Source: JBAZHE01 sp041652555
Lineage (GTDB): Bacteria > Patescibacteriota > Patescibacteriia > Patescibacteriales > WJLG01
Assembly (NCBI GenBank): GCA_041652555.1
Contig: JBAZHE010000025.1
Location: 1 to 17,700, forward strand
Direction of reading: 5' to 3'
Length of the DNA: 17,700 nucleotides
A program made the position numbers and the translations under genes. Below are positions 1-7,249 of this stretch, piece after piece. Every line of letters begins with the position of its first letter. The stretch's first letter is position 1. The notes beneath the pieces were generated by a model that searched no databases, was not told where the DNA came from, and saw only the letters and a list, made by a program, of their open reading frames with translations.

Positions 1-914
1 CAGGGCTGTATGGACCGCTGCAATCGAACCGCATGGGAGACCTCGCGGTATCGTTCCTTGCCTCGCGACGGACAGGATGGTTTGCAAGCCGTCGAGATTT
101 TTGGAACTCGCGCATGGGTGAGGTCTATCGAGACACAGTCTCAACAATCACGGCAGAAAAGTTCAAGTCGTTAGTAGAGCCGTATTCACGCGGCACGCTT
201 CCAGACGGATTCAAGGCTGACTTGATTATCATCGCAGTTGACGTGCAGACGAATCGTTTTCCATACGTCGTCATGGCGCTTAACTTCGCTGGTGACAAGC
301 GCACCGTTGATCATGGCGACGCGCATAGCTGGCTAGATATTGATAACTTGCAGCGTGAATACTCTGGCCTTGCCGCAGAATCCTTTGTGATCGTTGACGT
401 TGGTTTCGCACAGCGCAACGCTGAGACGCTGGAGGCTATTCACTTGCGCCGGGAATCAGGGTGGCTTGGCGCACGCGGTGCCGAACAGACCGCAGAAATG
501 ACGAAGCTCCAATTCATGGACCCGTTCCTTGGCACGAGGCAGGAAGGTGCGACTCAGATTCCAGTTATTTACATCTCGGCATATGAGTTTAAGGTCGAGT
601 GGGAGAAGATGTTCATGCGTGAGAACGATACATGGCGGACCTATTCGCTCGCTGAACATCCAACATCTCGCGAAATCGCAGAACAGACAGAATACTTTGC
701 GCAGCTTTTAGACGAACGCCGCGTCCCGCGTAAGAGACTATTGCCCGGTAAATCCGCCTACGAGTGGAAGTCGAGGGCCGGGAACAACCATTCATTCGAT
801 TGCCACGTTTACATTCTTGCGCTATATTATTTCCTAAGCCGGAGTCGCACAGCGTTGCGATCGAAGGCCATGAATGAACGCCGTTCCGTTAAACGAACGA
901 TAACAGTAGGTTGA
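1..914 (+). CDS. Phage terminase large subunit (GpA/TerL), C-terminal nuclease part, 5'-truncated
   Basis: This is the packaging motor's large subunit, which cuts concatemeric DNA and translocates it into the prohead. The frame (codons from base 3) is open to the left edge, so the N-terminal ATPase domain lies outside the window; the ATG at 33 is internal. The visible part begins NGLY-like (GLYGPLQSNRMG) and runs into the spacer FWNSRMGEVY, both typical of lambda GpA relatives. It then shows an RNase H-fold nuclease: LIIIAVDVQTNRF gives the first acidic residue, FVIVDVGF the second, and NNHSFDCHVY near the end the conserved H..DC-Y element. The portal and connector genes follow directly, as expected for a lambda-like head operon. 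It ends with a basic tail (RSVKRTI). Assignment to the GpA family is firm; its packaging type (cos or headful) cannot be read from this part. Confidence 0.94.
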   Translation, partial: GLYGPLQSNRMGDLAVSFLASRRTGWFASRRDFWNSRMGEVYRDTVSTITAEKFKSLVEPYSRGTLPDGFKADLIIIAVDVQTNRFPYVVMALNFAGDKRTVDHGDAHSWLDIDNLQREYSGLAAESFVIVDVGFAQRNAETLEAIHLRRESGWLGARGAEQTAEMTKLQFMDPFLGTRQEGATQIPVIYISAYEFKVEWEKMFMRENDTWRTYSLAEHPTSREIAEQTEYFAQLLDERRVPRKRLLPGKSAYEWKSRAGNNHSFDCHVYILALYYFLSRSRTALRSKAMNERRSVKRTITVG

Positions 915-963
915 TTATGAGTCTCAATATCTGCTTGCAACTCACGGAAAAAGAGGCATGTGT

Positions 964-1236
964 ATGGTCATGCCCTACACACCGACCGGCGGCGAAACGA
1001 TAGGCGAACGGCTCGAACGATTGCGGACCGAGCTTGCACGCGCCCGCGAAGTAATCGCCCGTGTTGAGAACAACGGCGCCTCGTTCAACATGGGCGGAGT
1101 CGCGATCACACAGGCTGCATACGAATCAGCGCAGGTCCGTGAGCGTAGGCTAATGCTTGAGGTATCGGAGCTTGAGCGTCGCCTAACTGGTGCTGTCTCG
1201 CCGCGAGTTGCGCAAATCCAAACAAGGATGCCATAA
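964..1236 (+). CDS. gpW-like head-tail connector (small helical protein)
   Basis: A 90-residue protein in the slot between terminase and portal where lambda carries gpW. Its layout fits the gpW family: an N-terminal helix (ERLERLRTELARAREVIARVE), a short hairpin segment (GASFNMGGVAITQAAYES) and a C-terminal helix (RERRLMLEVSELERRL). In lambda, gpW seals the portal after packaging. I chose the ATG at 964 because AAGAGG (951-956) stands 7 bases before it. The ATG at 958 is only one base from that site, and the ATG at 970 (MPYTPTGG) is also possible. The stop codon abuts the portal start without a gap. The gpW call rests on position and shape; sequence similarity is weak. Confidence 0.68.
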   Translation: MVMPYTPTGGETIGERLERLRTELARAREVIARVENNGASFNMGGVAITQAAYESAQVRERRLMLEVSELERRLTGAVSPRVAQIQTRMP

Positions 1237-2781
1237 ATGAGACGCAATCTCAACTTAAGCATCTTGCCATATCAGACGACGTATGACGCCGCCGCAACGA
1301 ATGCCGAACGCGACTTTGGATTTGCTGGCGGAATGGCAACTGAGGATGCCGCCTTCACGGATGCCGTGCGTTCCGTTGCCATTGGACGAATCAGAAAAGA
1401 GGTTCGCAATAACCCATATCTTGCCGGGCTAATTGCAAAACTTCCTGAGGCTATAGGGACGAGTTCGCTTCGAAGCCGGACCGGAGACCGTGCATACGAC
1501 TTCGCAAAAGAGACTTGGTGGTTTCGGACGTCGCGTAAGATCGGATCGCTTCGTGAGTCGCTTCGCACAATCGAAGGCATCTTCTGGCCGGAGATGGCCA
1601 TGTGCGGAGAGATATTTTTCATCAAGCTGACGGATGGCCGGGTGCAGCTTGTGCCATCCGAGTTCTGCGGCGGTATGCGTTTCGCGGTTGAAAATCCTGA
1701 TGGGACACGCGAGATCAACGGAATTGGATACGACAAGAACGGCTTGCCATCATACTACCGTTTCGGGCGTACAACAATATGGGGTGGTATCTCATTCACG
1801 GATGGAGATACGACGATCGTTAAAGCCTCAAAGGTGATTCACGTCTTCAAGCGCGACCGCGTTTACATGGGCCGCGGGCTACCTGCTATTTTGCCATGCA
1901 TCACGACTGCACGGGATCTTTATGAAATCACGCGTGCGAAGACGAAGCAGATCAAGGACGTGACGGTCTTCAGCGGTTACGTTAAAAAAACCGAGCGCGG
2001 AACCACCGGCATCAATGGATTGTCAGGGATGCGCAGCTACCGGGACGAAGAGAATACGCAAGAATCATCTACTGATCCTGCGGATCGTCAGCACGAGGAA
2101 ACGCAGACGCTCCGGATTGCTCCAGGTTGCATCCCGGAAATGGATACTGGCGAGGAAATCGTATCTCTGATGTCTAAGTATGAGGCTGCTGACTACAAGG
2201 ATTTGATAATGTTGATGCTCCACGCGATTAGCACACCACTCGGACTGCCTGTCGAGCTTTGGTTTTCTGGTCTTGGTGATGTCAACTACTCCGGATTTAA
2301 GGGACTGGGTGCGCAATGGGCATCGCGTCGCAAGGAATATATCGCTATCGAAGAGGAACTATTTCTCAATCCGCTCCTCGAATGGCGCACCGAATATGCG
2401 CACGCTGTTGGTGATCTTCCCACGACGAAGCTCGATGAAGATTTAATCGACTGGCGCTGGAAACGGGCGGCCATACTTGACGACGACAAGCAAGCGAGCG
2501 CAGTTGCGAAGCGGCTTGCATCTGGAGAATCCTGCATCGGAGACATTTGGGAGGAAAACGGTAGCTATGCGGACGAAGAACTTGCGAAGCGCCGGGCGCT
2601 TTACATTTCAGGACTAAGGGCGTCAGGAGAAATCGAATCAGACGCAGATGACACATCCGTAAAAGTTCCGCTTGCATTTTTGTTCGGAAATCAGATTATT
2701 GCACCAGTTGAGTCTAAGTCTCAACAAATAGACAAGGAAAACGACGATGCCGAAACGCAACAAGAAGCTCAAGCTCGATGA
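1237..2781 (+). CDS. Portal protein, lambda family
   Basis: The dodecameric head vertex through which DNA is packaged and ejected. The 514-residue length matches lambda gpB-type portals. Family traits seen: an N-terminal YDAAATNAERDFGF stretch, RIRKEVRNNPYLAGLI (the usual R-NNP motif), a central PSEF region, VIHVFKRDRVYMGRGLPAILPCI (the 'RGvP.lapvl' segment) followed by a long helix, and near residues 340-360 GLGDVNYSGFKGLGAQW, equivalent to the NYS-R-LG motif. The start immediately follows the gpW-like stop (TAA then ATG), suggesting coupled translation. The C-terminus is acidic and overlaps the next gene by 35 bases. Lambda-type portals are often trimmed by the head protease; no cleavage site can be proved here. 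Confidence 0.95.
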   Translation: MRRNLNLSILPYQTTYDAAATNAERDFGFAGGMATEDAAFTDAVRSVAIGRIRKEVRNNPYLAGLIAKLPEAIGTSSLRSRTGDRAYDFAKETWWFRTSRKIGSLRESLRTIEGIFWPEMAMCGEIFFIKLTDGRVQLVPSEFCGGMRFAVENPDGTREINGIGYDKNGLPSYYRFGRTTIWGGISFTDGDTTIVKASKVIHVFKRDRVYMGRGLPAILPCITTARDLYEITRAKTKQIKDVTVFSGYVKKTERGTTGINGLSGMRSYRDEENTQESSTDPADRQHEETQTLRIAPGCIPEMDTGEEIVSLMSKYEAADYKDLIMLMLHAISTPLGLPVELWFSGLGDVNYSGFKGLGAQWASRRKEYIAIEEELFLNPLLEWRTEYAHAVGDLPTTKLDEDLIDWRWKRAAILDDDKQASAVAKRLASGESCIGDIWEENGSYADEELAKRRALYISGLRASGEIESDADDTSVKVPLAFLFGNQIIAPVESKSQQIDKENDDAETQQEAQAR

Positions 2782-4909
2782 TAGTGGGAAAGTCCACATC
2801 TCGCTTTCTTTGCCAACAGCCAAAAAGCTGGCGGTGGACACAGAAAAGGCGACGCTTTCCAACGTTCTGCTGATGCAGGCTGGTCGCGAGGCGACTGGTC
2901 ACGGCATCTACCTAGACGCGCAGACGATTCAGACCGCGCTCGATGTGGTATCATCTCTTGGTGGTCAGGTTCGCGGATACTATACACACGATCATCGTGG
3001 CGGATGGATGGGCGGATGGGAAAATATCATCGAAGCTAGCGCATCTGAGATGGCTATACCGGGCTATTTTTCAGATTTGAGAATTGAAAAAGATCAGCTC
3101 ATTGCTGGCACGTTCACTTTTTATGACGCCTTCCGCGCTGCTCATCCTGATATTGTGTCTCAGTTGATGGAGATGGCCGATAAGACCCCAGCACTGTTAG
3201 CCCAGTCGCTGGAGCTTTGGGGCTATGCGGTTTATGTCGGCGAAGACGGAACTGAGTACTCGCAGGAGCCTGACGACGAAGACCTACTCTACAACGGGAT
3301 GCCGGTAATGCGCGTTACCGATGTTTTCGGCAGCGCATTCGTTGCCGCAGGTGCCGCAACCGACGGACTATTTGCGCGCCTCTCTCGCAAGATCAGCGGA
3401 ACGGAGATTCCGCCAGAAGCGGTATCACAACTTAAGACAATTTTCGCCGAGTTTTCGGCAGAGCAAGCACAGAAAACCAAACAGGAACAGGATCAAGATA
3501 TGAATCTCATCAAGGCCCTCAAGGCCGCCATCAAGGACGAGGCCCGCCTCGCGAGGGCCTTGGCAATTGTTGCGGGGTCAGAAAACCCCGACAACCTCAC
3601 CGCAGATACCATTCTTGCCAAGCTCGACGCCGAAGATTCGGCTAAAAAGCAGGCAGAAGCCGTTGCGTTTGCTGCAAAGGCGGCAGAAATGGAAGCCCAG
3701 CTTGCTACGGCAAATGCCAAGGTCGCCCAGCTTGAGGCACAGAATGCCGCCGTGCGAAGCCTCGGTGTTGAGAAGCCGTTGAATCTCGGCACGCTTGGCG
3801 TGTCAGAAGGTCGCCAGCTTACCGGTATATCGGCCAAGCTCGCCCCGAGGTTTGCCGAGAAGGGAGTGAACCTCGCCATCTCGACCATCTCCAGCATGAT
3901 CGTGCCGGAAATCTGGATTCAGGGCATGGCCACTGAGCCGATCGTTGAAAAGTCGAACATCATGGATTCGCCGATGGTGGCGAGCAATCCGTTGTTCGTC
4001 CAGATCGCGAGCGGTGCTGGAACGTCCGCGCAGATGCCTTTCTTCAAGGAGCCGAACTTCACGGACGAAATTCAGGTCGAATCAACCGCGCCGACATACA
4101 ATGGCGTGTCGCAGATCAAGGCCGTTTCGCCGATTTTGAATCGCGTATCTAGCTTTGGCGCATCCTCACTTGCCGCGCAGGTATCTGGAACCGATCCGGT
4201 TGGCGAGTGCCTCAGGTATCTCGGAACGATGCGCAAGCGCCAGCGTCAGGCCTCGATCCTAAGCGTGTTGCGTGGTGGATTCGGTGCGCACACTGACACG
4301 ACTGCTGCGCTGAACTCGATCCGCAAGAACAACTGCACAACCACCGGAACGATTGCGGAGGCCAATCAGATTGACCTTTCGACAATCCGTACCGCCGCAT
4401 CGTTGCTCGGTGAAAACTGGGCCAATCTTGTTGCGCTTTGGATTCATCCTGACATTCTCACTGCGCTTTCAGATCAGGACGTGACGGACTACATCACGCC
4501 GTCAGAAGGTGGGTTGTTCCTCAAGGGTTATCGCGGATGCGTGATCTACACCAGTTCTTTGCTCAAAACAACTGCCACGATTAATGCAGTGGAAGACGTG
4601 CCGATCTACCGCAGCTACCTCATGAGCGCGCGCAGCATCGGCATCGGCGAGAAGCCGCAGAGCACGATGATCGGTGATGTCGCATCGATCACCGAAGAGG
4701 CGCTTGCCTCGATCAACGATCGCAAGGTCTTTGACCGCACGCGCTTTGTCCTCGGTCTCAACGGACTGAGCTGGAAGGGCACACCGGAAGGCCAGAGTGC
4801 GACCAACGTCGAACTTGCGACCATCGCAAACTGGGAGCTTGCTAAGAACGGCGGCACCACATTTGACCCGATGAACGTCGGTATCTCGGAAATCGTCACC
4901 AACGGTTAA
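2747..4909 (+). CDS. Prohead protease - scaffold - major capsid protein fusion
   Basis: A single 720-residue gene appears to supply the head protease, scaffold and shell. Residues 1-215 look like an HK97/herpes-assemblin-type serine protease: YYTHDHRGGW (His81/His83), GYFSDLRI, LAQSLELWGY (Ser154), and TDVF...AAGAATDGLF, which resembles the usual 'D-V--pAA--GLF' ending. Residues about 216-345 are charged and Ala/Gln-rich with a coiled coil (AAKAAEMEAQLATANAKVAQ), as expected for a scaffold. From about 360 to the end it resembles an HK97-fold coat protein (ISSMIVPEIWIQGM, IMDSPMV, MPFFKEPNF, QRQASILSVLRGGFG). The start is supported by AAGGA at 2734-2738, 8 bases upstream. A second in-frame start lies at 3500 (Met252). 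Fused protease/capsid genes are a known annotation class; the catalytic residues and domain limits are my reading. Confidence 0.9.
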   Translation: MPKRNKKLKLDDSGKVHISLSLPTAKKLAVDTEKATLSNVLLMQAGREATGHGIYLDAQTIQTALDVVSSLGGQVRGYYTHDHRGGWMGGWENIIEASASEMAIPGYFSDLRIEKDQLIAGTFTFYDAFRAAHPDIVSQLMEMADKTPALLAQSLELWGYAVYVGEDGTEYSQEPDDEDLLYNGMPVMRVTDVFGSAFVAAGAATDGLFARLSRKISGTEIPPEAVSQLKTIFAEFSAEQAQKTKQEQDQDMNLIKALKAAIKDEARLARALAIVAGSENPDNLTADTILAKLDAEDSAKKQAEAVAFAAKAAEMEAQLATANAKVAQLEAQNAAVRSLGVEKPLNLGTLGVSEGRQLTGISAKLAPRFAEKGVNLAISTISSMIVPEIWIQGMATEPIVEKSNIMDSPMVASNPLFVQIASGAGTSAQMPFFKEPNFTDEIQVESTAPTYNGVSQIKAVSPILNRVSSFGASSLAAQVSGTDPVGECLRYLGTMRKRQRQASILSVLRGGFGAHTDTTAALNSIRKNNCTTTGTIAEANQIDLSTIRTAASLLGENWANLVALWIHPDILTALSDQDVTDYITPSEGGLFLKGYRGCVIYTSSLLKTTATINAVEDVPIYRSYLMSARSIGIGEKPQSTMIGDVASITEEALASINDRKVFDRTRFVLGLNGLSWKGTPEGQSATNVELATIANWELAKNGGTTFDPMNVGISEIVTNG
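3489..3502 (+). promoter_or_regulatory. Internal ribosome-binding site and start for scaffold-capsid product
   Basis: AGGA (3489-3492) lies 7 bases before an in-frame ATG at 3500, which is Met252 of the fusion, just after the protease domain and before the coiled coil. Initiation here would give a protein of 469 residues (scaffold plus coat) without protease. This mirrors the lambda C/Nu3 arrangement, where scaffold is made from an internal start in the protease gene. The function is inferred; the site itself is plainly present. Confidence 0.6.
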
Positions 4910-4913
4910 CAAT

Positions 4914-4937
4914 TCCGCCCTGAAAATGGGCGGGTTT
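4914..4937 (+). terminator. First hairpin after the capsid gene
   Basis: CCGCCC (4915-4920) pairs with GGGCGG (4928-4933) across a 7-base AT-rich loop, and the stem is followed by GTTT. It begins five bases after the capsid stop codon. The short U run makes full termination doubtful; it may act as a weak terminator or as a 3' end that protects the capsid mRNA. Confidence 0.5.
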
Positions 4938-4948
4938 CATGGTGTTGT

Positions 4949-4981
4949 GGCGGCGGAGACTAGGACATCTCCGCCGCCTTT
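4949..4981 (+). terminator. Strong hairpin with TTT, terminator or attenuator
   Basis: GGCGGCGGAGA (4949-4959) is perfectly complementary to TCTCCGCCGCC (4968-4978), an 11-bp GC-rich stem with an 8-base loop, followed by TTT (4979-4981). It sits between the capsid gene and the next start at 5000. The stem is strong but the U tract is only three bases, so partial termination that lowers downstream expression relative to capsid is the most likely role. Confidence 0.6.
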
Positions 4982-4999
4982 CACCGAAGAAAGGGAAAA

Positions 5000-5473
5000 A
5001 TGGCATCATTCAATTTCACCGAACGACTCACAACCGGCAAGAACGGCTCGAAGTCTATCAACGCGATTTTGACCAGCTTCATAGCTGCGATCGCTGCATA
5101 CCTTGACTCGCTGCTTAACGCAGGAGTTGACACGGACAATCTAACGGACGGCGCAGTGACAGCAGACAAGCTTGACGCAGGGGCCGTGACAACTGAAAAA
5201 GTTGACGCCGAGGCAATCACTGGCAACAAGCTATCATCCACATGCCAGAGGTTTTTTTACATCACCGGCGGAGAGTCCACGAGTGCGGCTGTTGATCTTA
5301 CTGCGACTGGCGGTTTGTCAACCGACAGAATCGTAACTGTGCTCGATGTCACGGCAAAGGACGTTGTTGACAAGACATGGTTTGCCCCAGGAGACGACAT
5401 CATTACTCAAGAAATTGGGCATGACCTTCACACGTCGAGCCTGCTGTTCGTCGTCTTAGCCGACGAATCATAA
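5000..5473 (+). CDS. Candidate capsid decoration or head-fibre protein with decapeptide repeats
   Basis: A 157-residue protein that I cannot assign to a named family. It starts 4 bases after AAGGG (4991-4995). Residues 1-40 look helical (NAILTSFIAAIAAYLDSLLNAG). Residues 48-77 hold three tandem 10-residue units: LTDGAVTADK, LDAGAVTTEK and VDAEAITGNK. Units of this 'GAVTxxKL' kind are common in phage fibres and other trimeric virion proteins. The remainder is short beta-type sequence (FFYITGG, DRIVTVLDVTA, SLLFVVLADES). The gene follows the major capsid gene, where lambda-like phages place the head decoration protein. A trimeric decoration protein or short head fibre is therefore my best inference; a misplaced tail-fibre element is the alternative. 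Confidence 0.72.
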   Translation: MASFNFTERLTTGKNGSKSINAILTSFIAAIAAYLDSLLNAGVDTDNLTDGAVTADKLDAGAVTTEKVDAEAITGNKLSSTCQRFFYITGGESTSAAVDLTATGGLSTDRIVTVLDVTAKDVVDKTWFAPGDDIITQEIGHDLHTSSLLFVVLADES

Positions 5474-5488
5474 CGCGAAGGCAACATC

Positions 5489-5734
5489 ATGATCATGCAA
5501 ACGCCCGAAGACATCGAACAGATTCGCCGCACGAAAGCACGTCGCATTCGCATCGAAGCGAAATGCAGACGCGATCCAGATGTGAAGGACTTGATGCGTC
5601 GCGTCGAGAACCTGACTGAAGAAAATCGTATTTTGCGCGAACGGCTCAACACTCTGGACGATCCGGCAGCGGCGGACGTGGAGGCGAAAGCTTCTGAACC
5701 GACACGCGGGCCTGGACGTCCACGCAAGGCATGA
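5489..5734 (+). CDS. Small coiled-coil protein with AT-hook-like C-terminus
   Basis: An 81-residue, highly charged protein of unknown function. The start is supported by GAAGG (5477-5481), 7 bases upstream; an ATG at 5495 is an alternative. The N-terminal half is very basic (RRTKARRIRIEAKCRR). A heptad region follows (LMRRVENLTEENRILRERL), consistent with a coiled-coil dimer. An acidic, Ala-rich linker leads to PTRGPGRPRKA, whose RGPGRPRK core resembles an AT-hook minor-groove-binding motif. It overlaps the next gene by ATGA. The position between capsid and FII-like genes is that of lambda FI, which helps terminase find the prohead, but I see no sequence match to FI. A DNA- or terminase-contacting packaging aid is only a possibility. 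Confidence 0.7.
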   Translation: MIMQTPEDIEQIRRTKARRIRIEAKCRRDPDVKDLMRRVENLTEENRILRERLNTLDDPAAADVEAKASEPTRGPGRPRKA

Positions 5735-6051
5735 TCGACAGGACAGACATGGCTGCACAGCTCGCTGGCATCTGCGGATACGCGGGTGCCAGCGTTTCTT
5801 TCAGTGTGAAAGGAGGCGCAACGCTGGCGACGCCGTATGTGTTCAATGCGATCTTCTCGGCGCCGCGCTTTGATACGCGCATCGGCGAAATAGCGATTGA
5901 CACGGAATACCCGACGATTGCAGCACCGAAAGGCATCTTCTCAGGAATTGAGCGTGGCGATCTATGCGCCATTGATGGCGTTAATTACAGTGTGATTCGC
6001 TTGATTCCAGACGGATACGAAACCATGAAAGCGTATCTAGCTTATGAGTAA
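5731..6051 (+). CDS. FII-like head-tail joining (head completion) protein
   Basis: A 106-residue protein resembling lambda FII-type head-tail attachment proteins, which close the head and provide the docking site for the tail. It opens MIDRTDMAAQLAGICGYAGASVSFSV, continues with VFNAIFSAPRFDT, and ends with the family-like GDLCAIDGVNYSVIRLIPDGYETMKAYL (a 'Gd-v-idg--Y-V----pDg' beta barrel end). Its start codon overlaps the preceding stop (ATGA). A second candidate start at 5749 has AGGA 5 bases before it and would remove six residues. The next gene overlaps its end. The family call is moderately sure and is supported by order: portal, capsid, FII, Z. Confidence 0.75.
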   Translation: MIDRTDMAAQLAGICGYAGASVSFSVKGGATLATPYVFNAIFSAPRFDTRIGEIAIDTEYPTIAAPKGIFSGIERGDLCAIDGVNYSVIRLIPDGYETMKAYLAYE

Positions 6052-6640
6052 CGTAAGATCACTCATCGACCTTAGAGCTGACCCTCGCGGCGTGGCCGTG
6101 ATCCGCGAAGGATTCCAAAACCTCGACAAGAATCTGACGAAGGCGATACGGCGTGCCGTTTGGCAGACATCACGCAGGATCAAAAAGGAGATCGACCAAG
6201 CTTTTATTCGCGTTTCGCATGTCAAGGCCAGCGTGATCAAAGGTCGATTGTTCCTAAAGTTCAAGACAGCTCAGACCAGCGAAGGGGGATATTATTCATC
6301 TGTTTGGATCGGTCTCAATCCGCTATCGTTGTCAAAGATGAATCCGATCAAGCAGGCTGGAGGCGTTCGCGCTGGGCCGATCTTTGTCGCTGACGGATTC
6401 ATGCCACGGGGCAAATACGGAGATACTGTTTTCAAGCGGCGTTATGATTCTCAGAGGCTACCATGGGACAAACAGTTTTACAATTTTGACGAGGATATGA
6501 TGCGCGAACTAACGCAGACCGTCATGCCGAAAATTGAAGCAATTTTTGCCGATCAATTCCAGAAAGAGGTGGTCGGCCTATTCTATGAGCGCGGACTGCG
6601 CAGCGCCGGGCGGCAGCGGGCGAGAAAGGCAAGAGTATGA
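6044..6640 (+). CDS. gpZ-like minor tail / tail completion protein
   Basis: A 198-residue basic protein. The N-terminal helix (FQNLDKNLTKAIRRAVWQTSRRIKKEI) and the later block WIGLNPLSLSKMNPIKQAGG, followed by FMPRGKYGDTVFKRR, match the shape of phage minor tail protein Z: many Lys/Arg residues, then 'GV---g---F-------VF-R'. In lambda, Z is needed for correct tail completion and DNA positioning; P2 gpS occupies a similar place. The start ATG at 6044 lies within the end of the FII-like gene (8-base overlap) and lacks a good ribosome site of its own, so translation is probably coupled. The C-terminal tail is very basic (RSAGRQRARKARV). The next gene starts in an ATGA overlap. Confidence 0.75.
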   Translation: MSNVRSLIDLRADPRGVAVIREGFQNLDKNLTKAIRRAVWQTSRRIKKEIDQAFIRVSHVKASVIKGRLFLKFKTAQTSEGGYYSSVWIGLNPLSLSKMNPIKQAGGVRAGPIFVADGFMPRGKYGDTVFKRRYDSQRLPWDKQFYNFDEDMMRELTQTVMPKIEAIFADQFQKEVVGLFYERGLRSAGRQRARKARV

Positions 6641-7248
6641 GTGAGACCTATACCGATGAAACTGGTATCAACATCACCGCGTTGCACGATGCAATCCAGA
6701 CTTACTTGCGTGCCGCATTTCCATCGACTGGCATTGGAGCCGTTCCGACCATCGAGCACTACACGCGACCGGCCAAAACCTTTGCAACCCCGGCCATCTT
6801 TTTCGAGCTGACTGGTATTGACCCACAAAGTGATGGAGACGACAGCGGCAGCGAACAGTTCAATGCTTCGCTATCATTTTCCACGTATGTCTGTTGTAGT
6901 TATCGCGCCGAGTCCGCGAAGCTCGCCGTGCGCGAATTGGTAGCGAAATTGATCGAAGAAATCTGGGATAATTCTTGGTCGCTTCCGGTCAGCGGAGCCG
7001 AAATCATCACCGCACAGCCCGATCAATTTTCTGTCGAACCCGGCGGAACCGGTATCGGAACATCTCAGGCGTTTGAAGTATGGCGCATCGACTGGACGCA
7101 AGACGTGAAGCTGGGAGCAAGTGTTTGGGCTACCGATCCTGAGACAATCCCTACGAACGTTTTCTGCGGATGGGATCCAAAAATAGGAATCGACCATGTA
7201 GCGGATTACGATCAAGTTATCCCAGAAGGCAGCGATCCTGAGGAATAA
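6637..7248 (+). CDS. Probable tail completion protein (P2 gpR-like position)
   Basis: A 203-residue protein between the gpZ-like protein and baseplate V, where P2-like phages have R/S tail completion genes and Mu-like phages a gp37-type protein. It has an N-terminal helix (NITALHDAIQTYLRAAFP), beta strands with a PAIFFELTGIDP element and FNASLSFSTYVCC, a helix (ESAKLAVRELVAKLIEEIWD), and an extended C-terminus unlike anything I recognise. The alternating strand-helix-strand pattern suits a small tail-joining ring protein. GAAAGG (6624-6629) lies 7 bases before the ATG, which overlaps the previous stop. The real gpU gene is present later in the window, so this is not the tail terminator of the P2 set. 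Function is inferred from position and shape only. Confidence 0.6.
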   Translation: MSETYTDETGINITALHDAIQTYLRAAFPSTGIGAVPTIEHYTRPAKTFATPAIFFELTGIDPQSDGDDSGSEQFNASLSFSTYVCCSYRAESAKLAVRELVAKLIEEIWDNSWSLPVSGAEIITAQPDQFSVEPGGTGIGTSQAFEVWRIDWTQDVKLGASVWATDPETIPTNVFCGWDPKIGIDHVADYDQVIPEGSDPEE

Positions 7249-7249
7249 A

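Noticed and set aside
1272..1736. Minus-strand frame of 154 codons opposite the portal gene
   Set aside because: It fully overlaps the firmly identified portal and has no family resemblance; it is a shadow frame.
3493..3897. Long minus-strand open frame (about 134 codons) opposite the scaffold region
   Set aside because: It is Ala/Ser-rich low-complexity text mirroring GC-biased codons of the capsid fusion; it has no recognisable domain and lies wholly within a well-supported gene.
6637..7248. Assignment of this gene as gpU tail terminator
   Set aside because: A clear gpU gene occurs at 17143-17544 in its normal place after the tape measure.
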